The notes under the pieces are model-generated. The model did no database searches, was not told the origin of the DNA, and saw only the letters and a list, made by a program, of their open reading frames with translations. From the NCBI RefSeq assembly GCF_016862315.1, contig NZ_BOMS01000137.1, forward strand, positions 16,834 through 80,833: a stretch of DNA of 64,000 nucleotides. Reading direction: 5' to 3'. This document shows positions 14,554-22,606 of this stretch, one piece after another. The stretch is from Actinoplanes palleronii (GTDB lineage Bacteria; Actinomycetota; Actinomycetes; Mycobacteriales; Micromonosporaceae). How positions within the stretch are numbered: the stretch's first letter is position 1; every line of letters begins with the position of its first letter. A program made the translations under genes and the position numbers.

Positions 14554-15162
14554 TCAGGCGGCGTGGGGGATGGCGCGCAGGGCCAGGTCGACGGTGGTGT
14601 GGAGGGCCTCTCGGGGGGTGCCGGCGGTGGCGTGGACGGCGTTGCCCTCGCTGACGACCATGACGTAGCGGGCCAGCGCCACCGGATCGGTGCCGGGAGG
14701 CAGGTCGCCCTCTGCCGCCGCGCGGGTCAGGCGTTCGGCCATCAGGGCCTCGCCGGCCAGTCGGCTGGCGGCCAGGAACTGTGCGGTGTTGCCGTTGTCG
14801 CTGCCGCAGGCCAGGCCGCCCTGGATGGACAGGCAGCCGGCCGGGCGGTCGGGCTGAGTCAGCGCGTCGGCGTTGGAACGCAGGAACTTCTCGATCACCG
14901 CGTAGGCGGTGGGCTCGGCCAGCGCCTCCCGGGCATACGCCATGTCCTGCTCGGCGTAGCGGGCGACCGCGCGCCGGAACAGCTCGTCCTTGTTGCCGTA
15001 CGCGGCGTACATGCTGGTCCGGTTGATGCCCATGGCCTCGGTGAGGTCGGTCAGCGACGCGCCCTCGAAGCCGTTGCGCCAGAACACCTCGACCGCGCGG
15101 TCCAGGGCCGCGTCCGCGTCGAAGCCCCTCGGGCGACCGCGCTCACGTGTCTTCGCCGTCAT
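14554..15162 (-). CDS. TetR/AcrR-family transcriptional regulator
   Basis: A 202-residue regulator. The HTH reads ALDRAVEVFWRNGFEGASLT, with recognition helix MGINRTSMYAAYGNKDELFR. The C-terminal domain carries PAGCLSIQGGLACG, a motif of TetR proteins with the AcrR/YfiR-like C-terminus. It is divergent from the LLM oxidoreductase (15281) and SDR (16274), with two ACCG-NN-CGGT palindromes between them; probable autorepressor and repressor of that operon. ATG 15162 has a GGGAGGGGGC tract upstream. Confidence 0.92.
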   Translation of the reverse strand: MTAKTRERGRPRGFDADAALDRAVEVFWRNGFEGASLTDLTEAMGINRTSMYAAYGNKDELFRRAVARYAEQDMAYAREALAEPTAYAVIEKFLRSNADALTQPDRPAGCLSIQGGLACGSDNGNTAQFLAASRLAGEALMAERLTRAAAEGDLPPGTDPVALARYVMVVSEGNAVHATAGTPREALHTTVDLALRAIPHAA

Positions 15163-15198
15163 CTCGGCGCCCCCTCCCGGGTGATCCAGCTCATCTTA

Positions 15199-15261
15199 AC
15201 CGATCGGTACAGAAATAAGCCGGCGTGTGCTAGCGTTCCTGATATCAGTACCGAGCGGTAC
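15199..15261. promoter_or_regulatory. pair of TetR operator sites
   Basis: Site 1, ACCGATCGGT (15199-15208), is a perfect palindrome. Site 2, GTACCGAGCGGTAC (15248-15261), is symmetric at 12 of 14 positions; both are followed by a GTAC/GAAAT-like context. One site is near the TetR start and the other is 20 bp before the LLM oxidoreductase start, fitting control of both directions. Confidence 0.65.
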
Positions 15262-15280
15262 GGAAATGGAAGTGCTGGTC

Positions 15281-16186
15281 ATGAGCAATCTAGGGCGGGT
15301 CGGCGTGTGGAGCATGGAGTTGCGCTCCGCCGGGCGGCCGCAGGTCCGGGACGCCGCGGCGGAACTCGGTGAACTCGGCTGGAACACCATCTGGTTACCC
15401 GGCCTGGACGGCGGTGGCGTGCTCGACGACGTCGATCACCTGCTGGGTGCGGCGCCGGGCAGCCGGGTGGTCACCGGCGTGCTCAACATCTGGGGGCAGT
15501 CGGCCGCTGCGCTGACCGGGCGGGTCGCCGAGCTCGACGCGAAATACGGGGCACGGACCGTGGTCGGGCTGGGCATCGGCAGTCCGGCCGGTGCCACCGC
15601 GCACGGGCAGGACTACGGCAAGCCGGTCACGTCGATGGCGCGTTACCTGGACGAGCTGACTCCGGGGCGCGAGCCCGGGACCGGGCGCGGCCGTGGGACC
15701 GACCGACAGCCCGGCCTGGGTGCCGACCGGCTGCTGCTCGGCGCGCTCGGGCCGAAGATGGTCGACCTGGCAGTGGCCCGCACGGGCGGGTGGCATCCGT
15801 TCCTGGTGACGCTGGCGTACGTCTCGGCGTACCGAAAAATGGTCGGACCGGAACCACTGATCGCGCCGCACCAAGCGGTCGTCCTGGACACCGATCAAAA
15901 TCGGGCACGGGCGGCAGCCCGCGCCGGGATCGGCATGTTCCTGGGCTTTCCCACCTACCGCAACAACCTGAAACGCCTGGGGTTCGGCGACGACGACCTG
16001 GTGCCCGGCGGCAGTGATCGGCTGATCGACGCGCTCGTCGCGCACGGCACGGCCGAGGACGTCGCCCGCCGCGTGCAGGACCACCTCGACGCCGGCGCCG
16101 ATCACGTCGCCCTGCACGTGATCACCTCGGGTGGCTCCGGCCTGCCGCTCGCCCAGTGGCGCGAGCTGGCGTTCCTCAACCACTGA
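15281..16186 (+). CDS. LLM-class F420-dependent oxidoreductase
   Basis: A 301-residue luciferase-like (beta/alpha)8 flavin or F420 enzyme. Segments typical of actinobacterial F420 LLM proteins are LGRVGVWSMELR, LGELGWNTIWLPG, ARTVVGLGIGSPAG, LLLGALGPKMVDLAV and FPTYRNNLKRLGF. Reduced F420 as the donor is the family expectation; the substrate is unknown. ATG 15281 follows GGAAG. A rare TTA codon lies at 15395. It begins an operon with the SDR at 16274, 87 bp downstream, opposite the TetR gene. Confidence 0.9.
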   Translation: MSNLGRVGVWSMELRSAGRPQVRDAAAELGELGWNTIWLPGLDGGGVLDDVDHLLGAAPGSRVVTGVLNIWGQSAAALTGRVAELDAKYGARTVVGLGIGSPAGATAHGQDYGKPVTSMARYLDELTPGREPGTGRGRGTDRQPGLGADRLLLGALGPKMVDLAVARTGGWHPFLVTLAYVSAYRKMVGPEPLIAPHQAVVLDTDQNRARAAARAGIGMFLGFPTYRNNLKRLGFGDDDLVPGGSDRLIDALVAHGTAEDVARRVQDHLDAGADHVALHVITSGGSGLPLAQWRELAFLNH

Positions 16187-16273
16187 CCGCTTCCGAGATC
16201 AACTGACCGCAGCCGGGGTCACCAGGCCGCGGCCGAAGACAACCGACCGATTTTCAGCAAAGGAAGACCCACC

Positions 16274-17023
16274 ATGTCTCAGTTCACCGGCAAGACCGCC
16301 CTCGTCACCGGCGCCACCTCGGGCATCGGCCTGGCCGCCGCCCGCCGCCTCGCCGCCGACGGCGCACACGTCTTCCTCACCGGGCGCCGTCAGGACGCCC
16401 TCGACGCCGCGGTCGCCGCGATCGGCGCCAACGCCACCGGTGTCCGCGCCGACGTGGCGAACCTCGACGACCTGGAGCGGGTCGCCACCGCGATCCGTGA
16501 GCGGGGCGCCGGGCTCGACATCCTGTTCGCGAACGCCGGCGGTGGCGAGTTCGCCGCGCTCGGCGAGATCACCTGGCAGCACTACGCCGACACGTTCAAC
16601 ACCAACGTCGGCGGCACGCTGTTCACCGTGCAGGCCGTGCTCCCGCTGCTCAACCGGGGCGCCTCGGTGATCCTGACCAGCTCCAACATCGACACCAAGG
16701 GCGCCGCGTCGTTCAGCGTCTACGCCGCGACCAAGGCCGCGCTGCGGTCGTTCACCCGCAGCTGGGCGGCCGAGCTGGTGGGCCGCGAGATCCGGGTCAA
16801 CAGCATCGCGCCCGGACCGATCGAGACGCCCGGCCTGACCGGGCTCGCGCCCGACGCCGAGGCCGCCGAGCAGCTGCTCAAGGGCCTGGCCGCCGGGGTG
16901 CCGATGAACCGGCTGGGCCGGCCCGAGGAGATCGCCGACGCGGTGGTGTTCCTGGCGTCGAGCGCCAGCACGTTCATGACCGGCGCGGAGATCTACGTGG
17001 ACGGCGGCGCCAGCCAGGTCTGA
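16274..17023 (+). CDS. short-chain dehydrogenase/reductase
   Basis: A 249-residue classical SDR. Cofactor motif TGATSGIGLA, the NAGG motif, catalytic Ser in LTSSN, Y-x-x-x-K as YAATK, and the terminal FMTGAEIYVDGG are all present. Arg residues after the second strand (TGRRQDAL) favour NADP(H). ATG 16274 follows AAAGGAAG. It is cotranscribed with the upstream LLM oxidoreductase, so the pair may act on the same carbonyl substrate under the TetR at 14554. Its last 31 bp overlap a convergent hydrolase remnant. Confidence 0.93.
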   Translation: MSQFTGKTALVTGATSGIGLAAARRLAADGAHVFLTGRRQDALDAAVAAIGANATGVRADVANLDDLERVATAIRERGAGLDILFANAGGGEFAALGEITWQHYADTFNTNVGGTLFTVQAVLPLLNRGASVILTSSNIDTKGAASFSVYAATKAALRSFTRSWAAELVGREIRVNSIAPGPIETPGLTGLAPDAEAAEQLLKGLAAGVPMNRLGRPEEIADAVVFLASSASTFMTGAEIYVDGGASQV

Positions 17024-17157
17024 CCGGCAACGGTCAGGACGGCAGCAGGCGGATCGTCAGAGCCGAAGTGGTCGTAAGCAATGCCGATGCCGGGGTGCAC
17101 ACCGGCATCGGCCGTGCGGAAGACCACGTCCCGCTCCACCCGCGGGTCCGTGCTCAT
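16993..17157 (-). pseudogene. truncated alpha/beta-hydrolase N-terminus
   Basis: A 54-codon ORF, MSTDPRVERDVVFRTADAGV, continuing GIAYDHFGSDDPPAAVL. This resembles the first strands of alpha/beta-hydrolases (I-A-Y-D-x-F-G-x-x-x-D-P-P-V-L-L), but it ends before any oxyanion or nucleophile motif. Its ATG overlaps the XRE stop as ATGA, so it was once translationally coupled to the regulator. The rest is gone, and its 3' part runs into the convergent SDR. Confidence 0.6.
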
Positions 17158-18023
17158 GGGTTCCTCACCTCGGTGGGCACGGCGGTCCAGCTGGCCAGCA
17201 GGTCGAGCGCCTCGCGGGACCTGCTGCCGGGCTCGGCGGTGTAGGCGTTGAGCCGCAGGCCGGGGTCGGTGGTCAGGTCCAGCGACTCGTAGGCCAGGGT
17301 CAGCGGGCCGACCTCCGGGTGGTGCATGTACTTGACCCCGCTGCGGTGCAGGCGCACGTTGTGCGCGGCCCACCAGGTCCGGAACACCTCACTGCGGGTG
17401 GACAACTCACCGATCAGGTCGGTCAGACCCCGATCGTACGGATCACGCCCCGCCTCGGCGCGCAGCAACGCGACGGTATCCGCGGCCAGCTGCTCCCAGC
17501 CCACGTAGAACGTCTGCGCGGCCGGGTCGAGGAAGATGAACCGGGCGAGGTTGGGCACCGGAGCGGCCGTGGCGAACAGGGGCGCGAACACCGCGCGGCC
17601 GAGCTGGTTCGCGCCGAGCACGTCGAGCCGGCCGTTCCGGACGTACGCCGGAGCCATCGTCATCGCGTCGAGAAGAACCTGGACGCCGGGCCGCAACAGT
17701 GCGCCCGGCCTTCGTCTGCCGCGGCTCGCCGCGGCGCTGGTGTTGGCGGCCCGGGCCAGGTCGAACAGGTGGACCCGCTCGGCCTCGTCCAGCTGCAGGG
17801 CGCGCGCGAGGGCCTCGAGCACACTGTCCGAGACGCCGGAGAGGTTGCCCCGCTCGAGCCGGGTGTAATAGTCGACGCTGACCCCGGCCAGCATCGCCAC
17901 CTCCTCGCGGCGCAGCCCGCTGACCCGGCGGTGACCGCCGTAGTCGGGCAGACCGGCCCGCTCCGGGGTGATCTTCGCCCGGCGGGTGGTCAGGAAGTCG
18001 CGGATCTCGGTTCGGCTGTCCAC
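17154..18023 (-). CDS. XRE-family regulator with MmyB-like ligand domain
   Basis: A 289-residue regulator. The N-terminal XRE-type HTH reads VSGLRREEVAMLAGVSVDYY, then TRLERGNLSGVS (residues about 35-66). The rest is the MmyB/PAS-like domain seen in many actinobacterial XRE proteins (VLGANQLGRAVFAPLF, FYVGWEQLAADTVALLRAEA, VGPLTLAYESLDL). Relatives usually sit beside short-chain or aldo/keto reductases and respond to lipids or small molecules. GTG 18023 is the start of the conserved frame. A 19-bp motif 36 bp upstream recurs at the aldo/keto reductase at 24409-25293, suggesting a small regulon. Confidence 0.9.
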   Translation of the reverse strand: MDSRTEIRDFLTTRRAKITPERAGLPDYGGHRRVSGLRREEVAMLAGVSVDYYTRLERGNLSGVSDSVLEALARALQLDEAERVHLFDLARAANTSAAASRGRRRPGALLRPGVQVLLDAMTMAPAYVRNGRLDVLGANQLGRAVFAPLFATAAPVPNLARFIFLDPAAQTFYVGWEQLAADTVALLRAEAGRDPYDRGLTDLIGELSTRSEVFRTWWAAHNVRLHRSGVKYMHHPEVGPLTLAYESLDLTTDPGLRLNAYTAEPGSRSREALDLLASWTAVPTEVRNP

Positions 18024-18058
18024 CCCTGCGACGCTACGTCGGCGGCCGGGGATCAGGC

Positions 18059-18077
18059 AGGTACTGCCATTACCGGT
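18059..18077. promoter_or_regulatory. shared 19-bp operator, copy 1
   Basis: AGGTACTGCCATTACCGGT begins 36 bp upstream of the XRE start codon. The identical 19-mer is at 25329-25347, also 36 bp from the start of an aldo/keto reductase. Likely the XRE binding site. Confidence 0.65.
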
Positions 18078-18124
18078 GTCCGTCGGCCCTACCGTGGCGC
18101 CGCGCGCCGCCACAGGATGCGGAG

Positions 18125-18712
18125 ATGACTCTCTACTGGTTGCCCCTCGGCGCGGGCGGCGCTCGCGTGGTGCGCTGGAGCGGCGCCTGCTACGAGACGA
18201 TGAGTGCCCGCCGGGAGCACCGCGCTCCCCGCGACCTGTACCACTGCGCGCTGGCGGTCGGCGAGTACGTGATCGAGATGGCCCCGGTCTGGAGTCTGCG
18301 CGAGCCGAACCGCGGGGTGGTCGCCGAGGGGCCGGTCGGACTGCGGTGGCTGGGCCGGTCCGCGCTGTTCCGTTACGAGGTGCGGCGCTGGCGTCACGGC
18401 CGGATCCCGGACGCCGCGTTCGCCGTCGGCGGTCCCGTGCCGCTGAGCACCGACCCGGAGCTGGCCGCTCGGCTGCTCGCGCTGGTGCCGTCGTTCCCGA
18501 CGGCGACCTGGGGCCGCGACGAGCTCGGCACTGGCGACATGTGGAACTCCAACTCGCTGATCTCCTGGCTGCTGACCCGGGCCGGCTACCCGGCCGGTGA
18601 CGTACCGCTGCCGGTCGGCGGGCGCGCCCCCGGCTGGTCCGCCGGCCGTGTCGTGGCGTTAACGGGTGGCTCGCGGGGGCCGGTTCGGCCAGGATCGGAG
18701 CATGACAACTGA
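18125..18712 (+). CDS. conserved hypothetical protein, possible permuted papain-like fold
   Basis: A 195-residue protein without TM segments. It contains DLYHCALAVGEYVIEMAPVW and, later, DMWNSNSLISWLLTRAGYP. A His early and an N-x-N motif later recall permuted NlpC/P60 or LRAT-like proteins (H...N-C), but the Cys position would be Ser here. That resemblance is weak and I do not assign an activity. The 3' end overlaps the start of the DinB-like gene (18702) by 11 bp, so the two are cotranscribed. Confidence 0.6.
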   Translation: MTLYWLPLGAGGARVVRWSGACYETMSARREHRAPRDLYHCALAVGEYVIEMAPVWSLREPNRGVVAEGPVGLRWLGRSALFRYEVRRWRHGRIPDAAFAVGGPVPLSTDPELAARLLALVPSFPTATWGRDELGTGDMWNSNSLISWLLTRAGYPAGDVPLPVGGRAPGWSAGRVVALTGGSRGPVRPGSEHDN

Positions 18713-19262
18713 GCGAGTGGTCGGCTACAACGGCAGCTGGGTGAAGCCCGAGGACGATCCGCGGGCCACCGAGAGCCCGGACGGTGAGCTGGCGACGATC
18801 CGGCTCTACCTGACCAACTACCGGCTCACGTTGGACCTGAAGTGCCAGGGCCTGACCCCGGAGCAGCTGGCCACCCGGTCGGTGCCGCCGTCCACGATGA
18901 GCCTGCTCGGGCTGGTCCGGCACATGGCCCAGGTCGAGCACGGCTGGTTCCGGCGGTCCCTGCAAGGTCTGCACGACGAAGCACGGCCGTACTGGTCCGA
19001 CGACAACAAGGATCTCGACTTCGACGGCGCGGTGGCGGATGCGGCCGTGGTCGAGGACGCGTTCGCCAGCTGGCGGGAGCAGATCGCGTCCGCCGACCGG
19101 TGGCTGGACGAGCTGACCGACCTCGGCGCTTTCGTGGTGATGCCCGGCGGCGACCGGTACACCGTCCGCGACATCCTGATCCACATGGTCGAGGAGTACG
19201 CCCGGCACGCCGGGCACGCCGACCTGCTGCGCGAGTGCATCGACGGCCGCACCGGCCAGTGA
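18702..19262 (+). CDS. DinB-family (DUF664) protein
   Basis: A 186-residue four-helix-bundle protein of the DinB/DUF664 superfamily. Visible are SLLGLVRHMAQVEHGWFRR (His metal-ligand helix) and YTVRDILIHMVEEYARHAGH with the paired His ligands (about residues 149-168). Some relatives are mycothiol- or bacillithiol-dependent S-transferases. The ATG at 18702 has AGGATCGGAG upstream. Its stop lies within a strong hairpin (19259-19286). Confidence 0.88.
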   Translation: MTTERVVGYNGSWVKPEDDPRATESPDGELATIRLYLTNYRLTLDLKCQGLTPEQLATRSVPPSTMSLLGLVRHMAQVEHGWFRRSLQGLHDEARPYWSDDNKDLDFDGAVADAAVVEDAFASWREQIASADRWLDELTDLGAFVVMPGGDRYTVRDILIHMVEEYARHAGHADLLRECIDGRTGQ

Positions 19263-19286
19263 CCGCGGGCTGCTGCTCGCGGTCAC
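19259..19286 (+). terminator. hairpin over the DinB stop codon
   Basis: GTGACCGCG-N10-CGCGGTCAC, perfect 9-bp arms, spans the stop of the DinB-family gene. No T tract; probable terminator for that operon. Confidence 0.5.
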
Positions 19287-19351
19287 GCTGATCGGCGCCC
19301 GGCCGCGGGTGGCCGCGGAACCCGCGCCGGCCGGGATCCTATGATCACCGG

Positions 19352-20335
19352 ATGTTCGGACGCTCCCGCAAGCCGTTCCTCCCGGATCTCGACCCCGGCC
19401 AGGCTGACCTGTACATGCGCAACGCGCGCGACCGGGCGTTACGCGGTGACTGGCCGGCCGCCCTGCACCTGCTGCAGAGCACCGGGCGGGACTGGGAGCT
19501 GCGCAGCCGGCGGCTCGCGGTGCTCGGGATCGCGGCCGGGCACCACCCGCACTGGGTGCACACGTGGGAGGCGACAGTGCCCGGCGACGCGACAGTCGCG
19601 ATCCTGCGGGCCGAAGGCCTGACCGAGCTGGCCGGTCAGGCGCGGGGCGGCGCGTCCGCGCGGAACACCAGTCCGGAGCAGTTCCATGAGTTCCACCGGC
19701 TGTCCGCCCTCGCGGCCGAGGCCGGGCAGCGGGCCGTGGAGCTCAACCCGGACGATCCGTACCCGTGGGTGACCAGGCTGGACGCGATGTTCGCCAACGG
19801 GCGTCAGCACCGCGAGGAGTTCGACACGGCGCTGGGCGAGGCGCTGGCGCGCGATGAGTTCCACTTCGAGGCGCACCTGATGGCGGTGTCGTTCCGCTGC
19901 CAGAAGTGGTTCGGTTCGCACGAGGAGATGTTCGCGGCGGCCCGTGAACCGGCCGCCGCCGCGCCGCCCGGTTCGTCGGTGACCCTGCTGCCGCTGCTGG
20001 CCCATTTCGAGTACGCGCTGCGTGAATACGGATTCGAGTCCCGTGCCGAGTCGCTCGCCGCGAAGACGGACTACTTCCGCCGCCCCGAAGTGATCCAGGA
20101 GATCGAGTGGTGCGCGGGCAAATGGCGCGCGGCCGGCGAGCCTCGCCTGATCGGACGGGGTGTCACGCTGCGGCACTGGCTGGCGCTCGCCAACCACCTG
20201 GCCGACCGGGACCGCGCCGGCACCAAGGCGCTGCTCGCGCAGATCGGGCCGTATCTCGGGAGCACACCGGCGTACGGATACTTCTGGATGGAGCAGGCCG
20301 CCGGCTTCGAAGCGGTCTCACGATGGGTCCGGTGA
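19352..20335 (+). CDS. conserved hypothetical TPR-like protein
   Basis: A 327-residue, mostly helical cytoplasmic protein. Repeated helix pairs such as RNARDRALRGDWPAALHLLQ, EAGQRAVELNPDDPYPWVTR and ALARDEFHFEAHLMAVSF look like tetratricopeptide-type repeats (A-x-x-L-x-P-D-D-P motifs). Actinobacteria have many uncharacterised proteins of this layout. ATG 19352 begins the conserved basic start MFGRSRKPFLP. A rare TTA codon is at 19439. Role unknown. Confidence 0.8.
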   Translation: MFGRSRKPFLPDLDPGQADLYMRNARDRALRGDWPAALHLLQSTGRDWELRSRRLAVLGIAAGHHPHWVHTWEATVPGDATVAILRAEGLTELAGQARGGASARNTSPEQFHEFHRLSALAAEAGQRAVELNPDDPYPWVTRLDAMFANGRQHREEFDTALGEALARDEFHFEAHLMAVSFRCQKWFGSHEEMFAAAREPAAAAPPGSSVTLLPLLAHFEYALREYGFESRAESLAAKTDYFRRPEVIQEIEWCAGKWRAAGEPRLIGRGVTLRHWLALANHLADRDRAGTKALLAQIGPYLGSTPAYGYFWMEQAAGFEAVSRWVR

Positions 20336-20372
20336 CCGATCACGCATGATCATCCGGGTGGGCGGGTAGAGC

Positions 20373-20609
20373 ATGCCTGTGACCTCGGACGAAGCAACTC
20401 GCCGGCAGCGGACCACCGCCGCCATGCACGACACCGCCGACCAGTTGGAGATCACCGAGGCGATGCTGCACCGCAGCGCGGAGGAATCGCCCGATCCGGC
20501 CACCCGAGCCCGGCTGCACGCCCTCGGCGACCGGGTGACCGCGCGGGCCAAGGAGATCGGCCGGCGCGCCGACCGGCTGGTGCGGCGAGCGCCGGACACG
20601 ACGATCTGA
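20373..20609 (+). CDS. small helical hypothetical protein
   Basis: A 78-residue, highly charged helical protein (ADQLEITEAMLHRSAEESPD, then RARLHALGDRVTARAKEIGR). Short proteins of this pattern are common and uncharacterised in actinobacteria. It lies 38 bp after the TPR-like gene and is convergent with the HAD gene. Confidence 0.7.
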   Translation: MPVTSDEATRRQRTTAAMHDTADQLEITEAMLHRSAEESPDPATRARLHALGDRVTARAKEIGRRADRLVRRAPDTTI

Positions 20610-20614
20610 AGCGG

Positions 20615-21097
20615 TCAGGTCCGGCCGTCGCGCTCCTGCGCCTGCCGCAGCGTCTTGGCATGCGGGACCCAGTCGGCCAGCTGCACCGGATGCCCGTCGC
20701 GCCGTAGTCGCGCGACCACCTCCGGATCGTCGTCGACCACCACCGCCACGGTCCCGCCGGCGGCCAGCCGGCGCAGCCGATCACTCTTGTAGTCGCGCGC
20801 CGCCCGCCGATCATTATCGGGCCGCATCAGCAGCCGTCCGGCAGGTAGCCCGTGGTCGGCGAACCAGCGTTCGGTCACCACCCGCAGCCGCTCCGGGCGC
20901 CCGGTCAGCCAGACCAGTCGATGGTCACGGACATAGCGGTGCACCAGGTCCAGCCCGGGCTGCAACGGCTCGTCACGGTCGGCGGCGGCGAAGAACGCCT
21001 GCCAGTTCTTCGGCCGGCTCGCGAGATGCTTCAGCCGATGGCGAACGTCGGCAACCACCCCATCCACATCAAAAACGGCCAGCGGTACATCAGACAT
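20615..21097 (-). CDS. HAD-like phosphatase, polynucleotide-kinase 3'-phosphatase type
   Basis: A 160-residue HAD protein with no large cap. Motif I is AVFDVDGVVADVRHRL, motif II WLTGRPERLR, and the late acidic motif AVVVDDDPEVVARL. The order, including the NWQAFFAAADRDEPLQPGLD segment, resembles the 3'-phosphatase domain of T4 polynucleotide kinase and its bacterial relatives. The substrate may be a nucleotide or nucleic acid end; not proven. ATG 21097 follows GGAGGATGGGGGC. It is divergent from the AraC regulator, with a copy of a 57-bp repeat between them. Confidence 0.82.
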   Translation of the reverse strand: MSDVPLAVFDVDGVVADVRHRLKHLASRPKNWQAFFAAADRDEPLQPGLDLVHRYVRDHRLVWLTGRPERLRVVTERWFADHGLPAGRLLMRPDNDRRAARDYKSDRLRRLAAGGTVAVVVDDDPEVVARLRRDGHPVQLADWVPHAKTLRQAQERDGRT

Positions 21098-21132
21098 GCC
21101 CCCATCCTCCCGGACCGCGCAACAGCATTTTT

Positions 21133-21190
21133 GGTACGAATGCCGAGCGTCCGTCCGTAGGCCACGAGCCGCGTCCCGCCCGTGAGGCCG
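21133..21190 (+). repeat. 57-bp dispersed repeat, copy 1
   Basis: Starts GGTACGAATGCCGAGCGTCC and ends CCCGCCCGTGAGGCCG. The reverse complement of 22744-22800 matches it with about five mismatches in 57. Both are noncoding. The pair encloses the AraC-VOC module in inverted orientation. Confidence 0.7.
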
Positions 21191-21283
21191 CCGCGAGACC
21201 GTCCCGGCGCGAGGTCGCGGCCGCGCCCGTTTACGATGACGGTCTCCACCGGGGGTGACTGCGATGGACATGCGGCGGGCGTC

Positions 21284-21739
21284 GTGAGCCGGGAGACCGA
21301 GGTGCTCAACCGGCGGCTGCTGCGGGCGCGGGACGCCATCGACCGCGGGTTTGCCCGGCCGCTCGACGTGCGGGCCATCGCGGCGGTCGCGCACCTCTCC
21401 CCGGCCCATTTCAGCCGCTGCTTCCGGGACGCGTTCGGGGAGACACCGCACCGCTACCTGCAGCGGCGACGGGTCGAGCGTTCGATGTTCCTGCTGCGCG
21501 AGACCGGGCGCAGCGTCACCGAGATCTGCTTCGAGGTGGGTTTCGCCAGCCTCGGCACCTTCAGCCGGACGTTCCGGGTGATCGTCGGGGAAACGCCGTC
21601 GGGCTACCGGCGGGGGAACGGGCCGGTGGTCGTGCCCGGCTGTGTGCAGATGGCGCAGTTTCGGATAAGCAGCGGCCCGGCGACCGGTTCTAGCCTGGGC
21701 GACGGTCCGGAATCGTCGGCAAAGGAGAACGCGACGTGA
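21284..21739 (+). CDS. short AraC-family transcriptional regulator
   Basis: A 151-residue protein made almost only of the AraC double HTH: RPLDVRAIAAVAHLSPAHFS (first HTH), SVTEICFEVGFASLGTFSRT (second), and the closing GETPSGYRR. It has no N-terminal ligand domain, so it may respond through a partner or act constitutively. The start is uncertain; GTG 21284 and ATG 21236 are both possible. Its stop overlaps the VOC start as GTGA, so the two proteins are translationally coupled and likely share a function; the pair resembles Streptomyces AraC-glyoxalase modules. Confidence 0.88.
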   Translation: MSRETEVLNRRLLRARDAIDRGFARPLDVRAIAAVAHLSPAHFSRCFRDAFGETPHRYLQRRRVERSMFLLRETGRSVTEICFEVGFASLGTFSRTFRVIVGETPSGYRRGNGPVVVPGCVQMAQFRISSGPATGSSLGDGPESSAKENAT

Positions 21740-22146
21740 TCACCACGCTGAACGTGACGTCCATCTACGTTCTTGACAAGGACGAGGCGCTGGACTTCTA
21801 CGTGGACAAACTCGGTTTGGAGAAGGGCAATGACGTGCGGCAGGGCGACTACCGCTGGCTGACCGTCCGGGTCCCGGGTACGACCGGCACCGAGATCGCT
21901 CTGGAACAGCCGGGCGCCCCGCTGCACGACGAGGCGACCGCGGAGCAGCTACGCGAGCTGATCAGCAAGGGTGCGTTGACCGGCCTGGTATTCACGACCG
22001 ACGACGCGTACAAGCTGTTCGAAACCCTGAGGCAGCGCGGCGTTACGGACTTCACCCAGGAGCCCACGAAGCACTTCTACGGCGTCGACCTGGGCCTGCG
22101 CGACCCGTCCGGCAACCCGATCCGCATCGTCCAGCAGGGCGGATGA
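21736..22146 (+). CDS. VOC-family (glyoxalase/bleomycin-resistance fold) protein
   Basis: A 136-residue vicinal-oxygen-chelate protein of two beta-alpha-beta-beta-beta modules. The beginning (VTSIYVLDKDEALDFYVDKL) and the end (FYGVDLGLRDPSGNPIRIVQ) are diagnostic. Members are lyases, dioxygenases or antibiotic-binding proteins; the substrate is unknown here. Translation is coupled to the AraC regulator by a GTGA overlap. Convergent with the hypothetical gene at 22151. Confidence 0.9.
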   Translation: MITTLNVTSIYVLDKDEALDFYVDKLGLEKGNDVRQGDYRWLTVRVPGTTGTEIALEQPGAPLHDEATAEQLRELISKGALTGLVFTTDDAYKLFETLRQRGVTDFTQEPTKHFYGVDLGLRDPSGNPIRIVQQGG

Positions 22147-22150
22147 CCGC

Positions 22151-22561
22151 TCACAGCGCTCGCCACTCGCCGAGGTCGTCGGGACGGCCGGTGCGGAGGA
22201 AGGCTTGCATCAGGTGCCAGGCGTGTTCGACCTCCTGGACGACGTCGCCGTAGAACCTGGCCAGCTCGTCCATGACCGGCAGTTGGACGTAGGCCTCGTC
22301 GGGCACGCTGCCGTCCCCGAGGAGCAGGAACGAGAGCGGCTCCGGGGCCTCGACGATCATGTGGATGACCGCATACTCGCCACGGAAGCCCATGGTGAGC
22401 TGCGGAGACTCGGTGTCCGGGATCTCCGCCTCGAGGTAGCCGCGGATGCGTCGCTTCCGCAGCCTCTGGACACGGTCCTCCAACGCCGCCGAGTCGGACC
22501 GCACCGGGGCGGCGGAGAAGCGGCGCGTCTTCGGGTCCGTCGCGGACCAGAGCACATCCAT
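22151..22561 (-). CDS. hypothetical protein
   Basis: A 136-residue acidic cytoplasmic protein beginning MDVLWSATDPKTRRFSAAPV. Later segments include RGEYAVIHMIVEAPEPLSFL and VMDELARFYGDVVQEVEHAW. The alternating beta-rich middle resembles Imm1-like immunity proteins only loosely, and no toxin gene is adjacent. I leave the function open. ATG 22561 follows the GGGGAGTGTAG region in reverse; the frame extends to 22615. Confidence 0.65.
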   Translation of the reverse strand: MDVLWSATDPKTRRFSAAPVRSDSAALEDRVQRLRKRRIRGYLEAEIPDTESPQLTMGFRGEYAVIHMIVEAPEPLSFLLLGDGSVPDEAYVQLPVMDELARFYGDVVQEVEHAWHLMQAFLRTGRPDDLGEWRAL

Positions 22562-22606
22562 CGCGGGGAGTGTAGAGCCCGCGCCGCGTCGCTCACCGCG
22601 CGAGAC

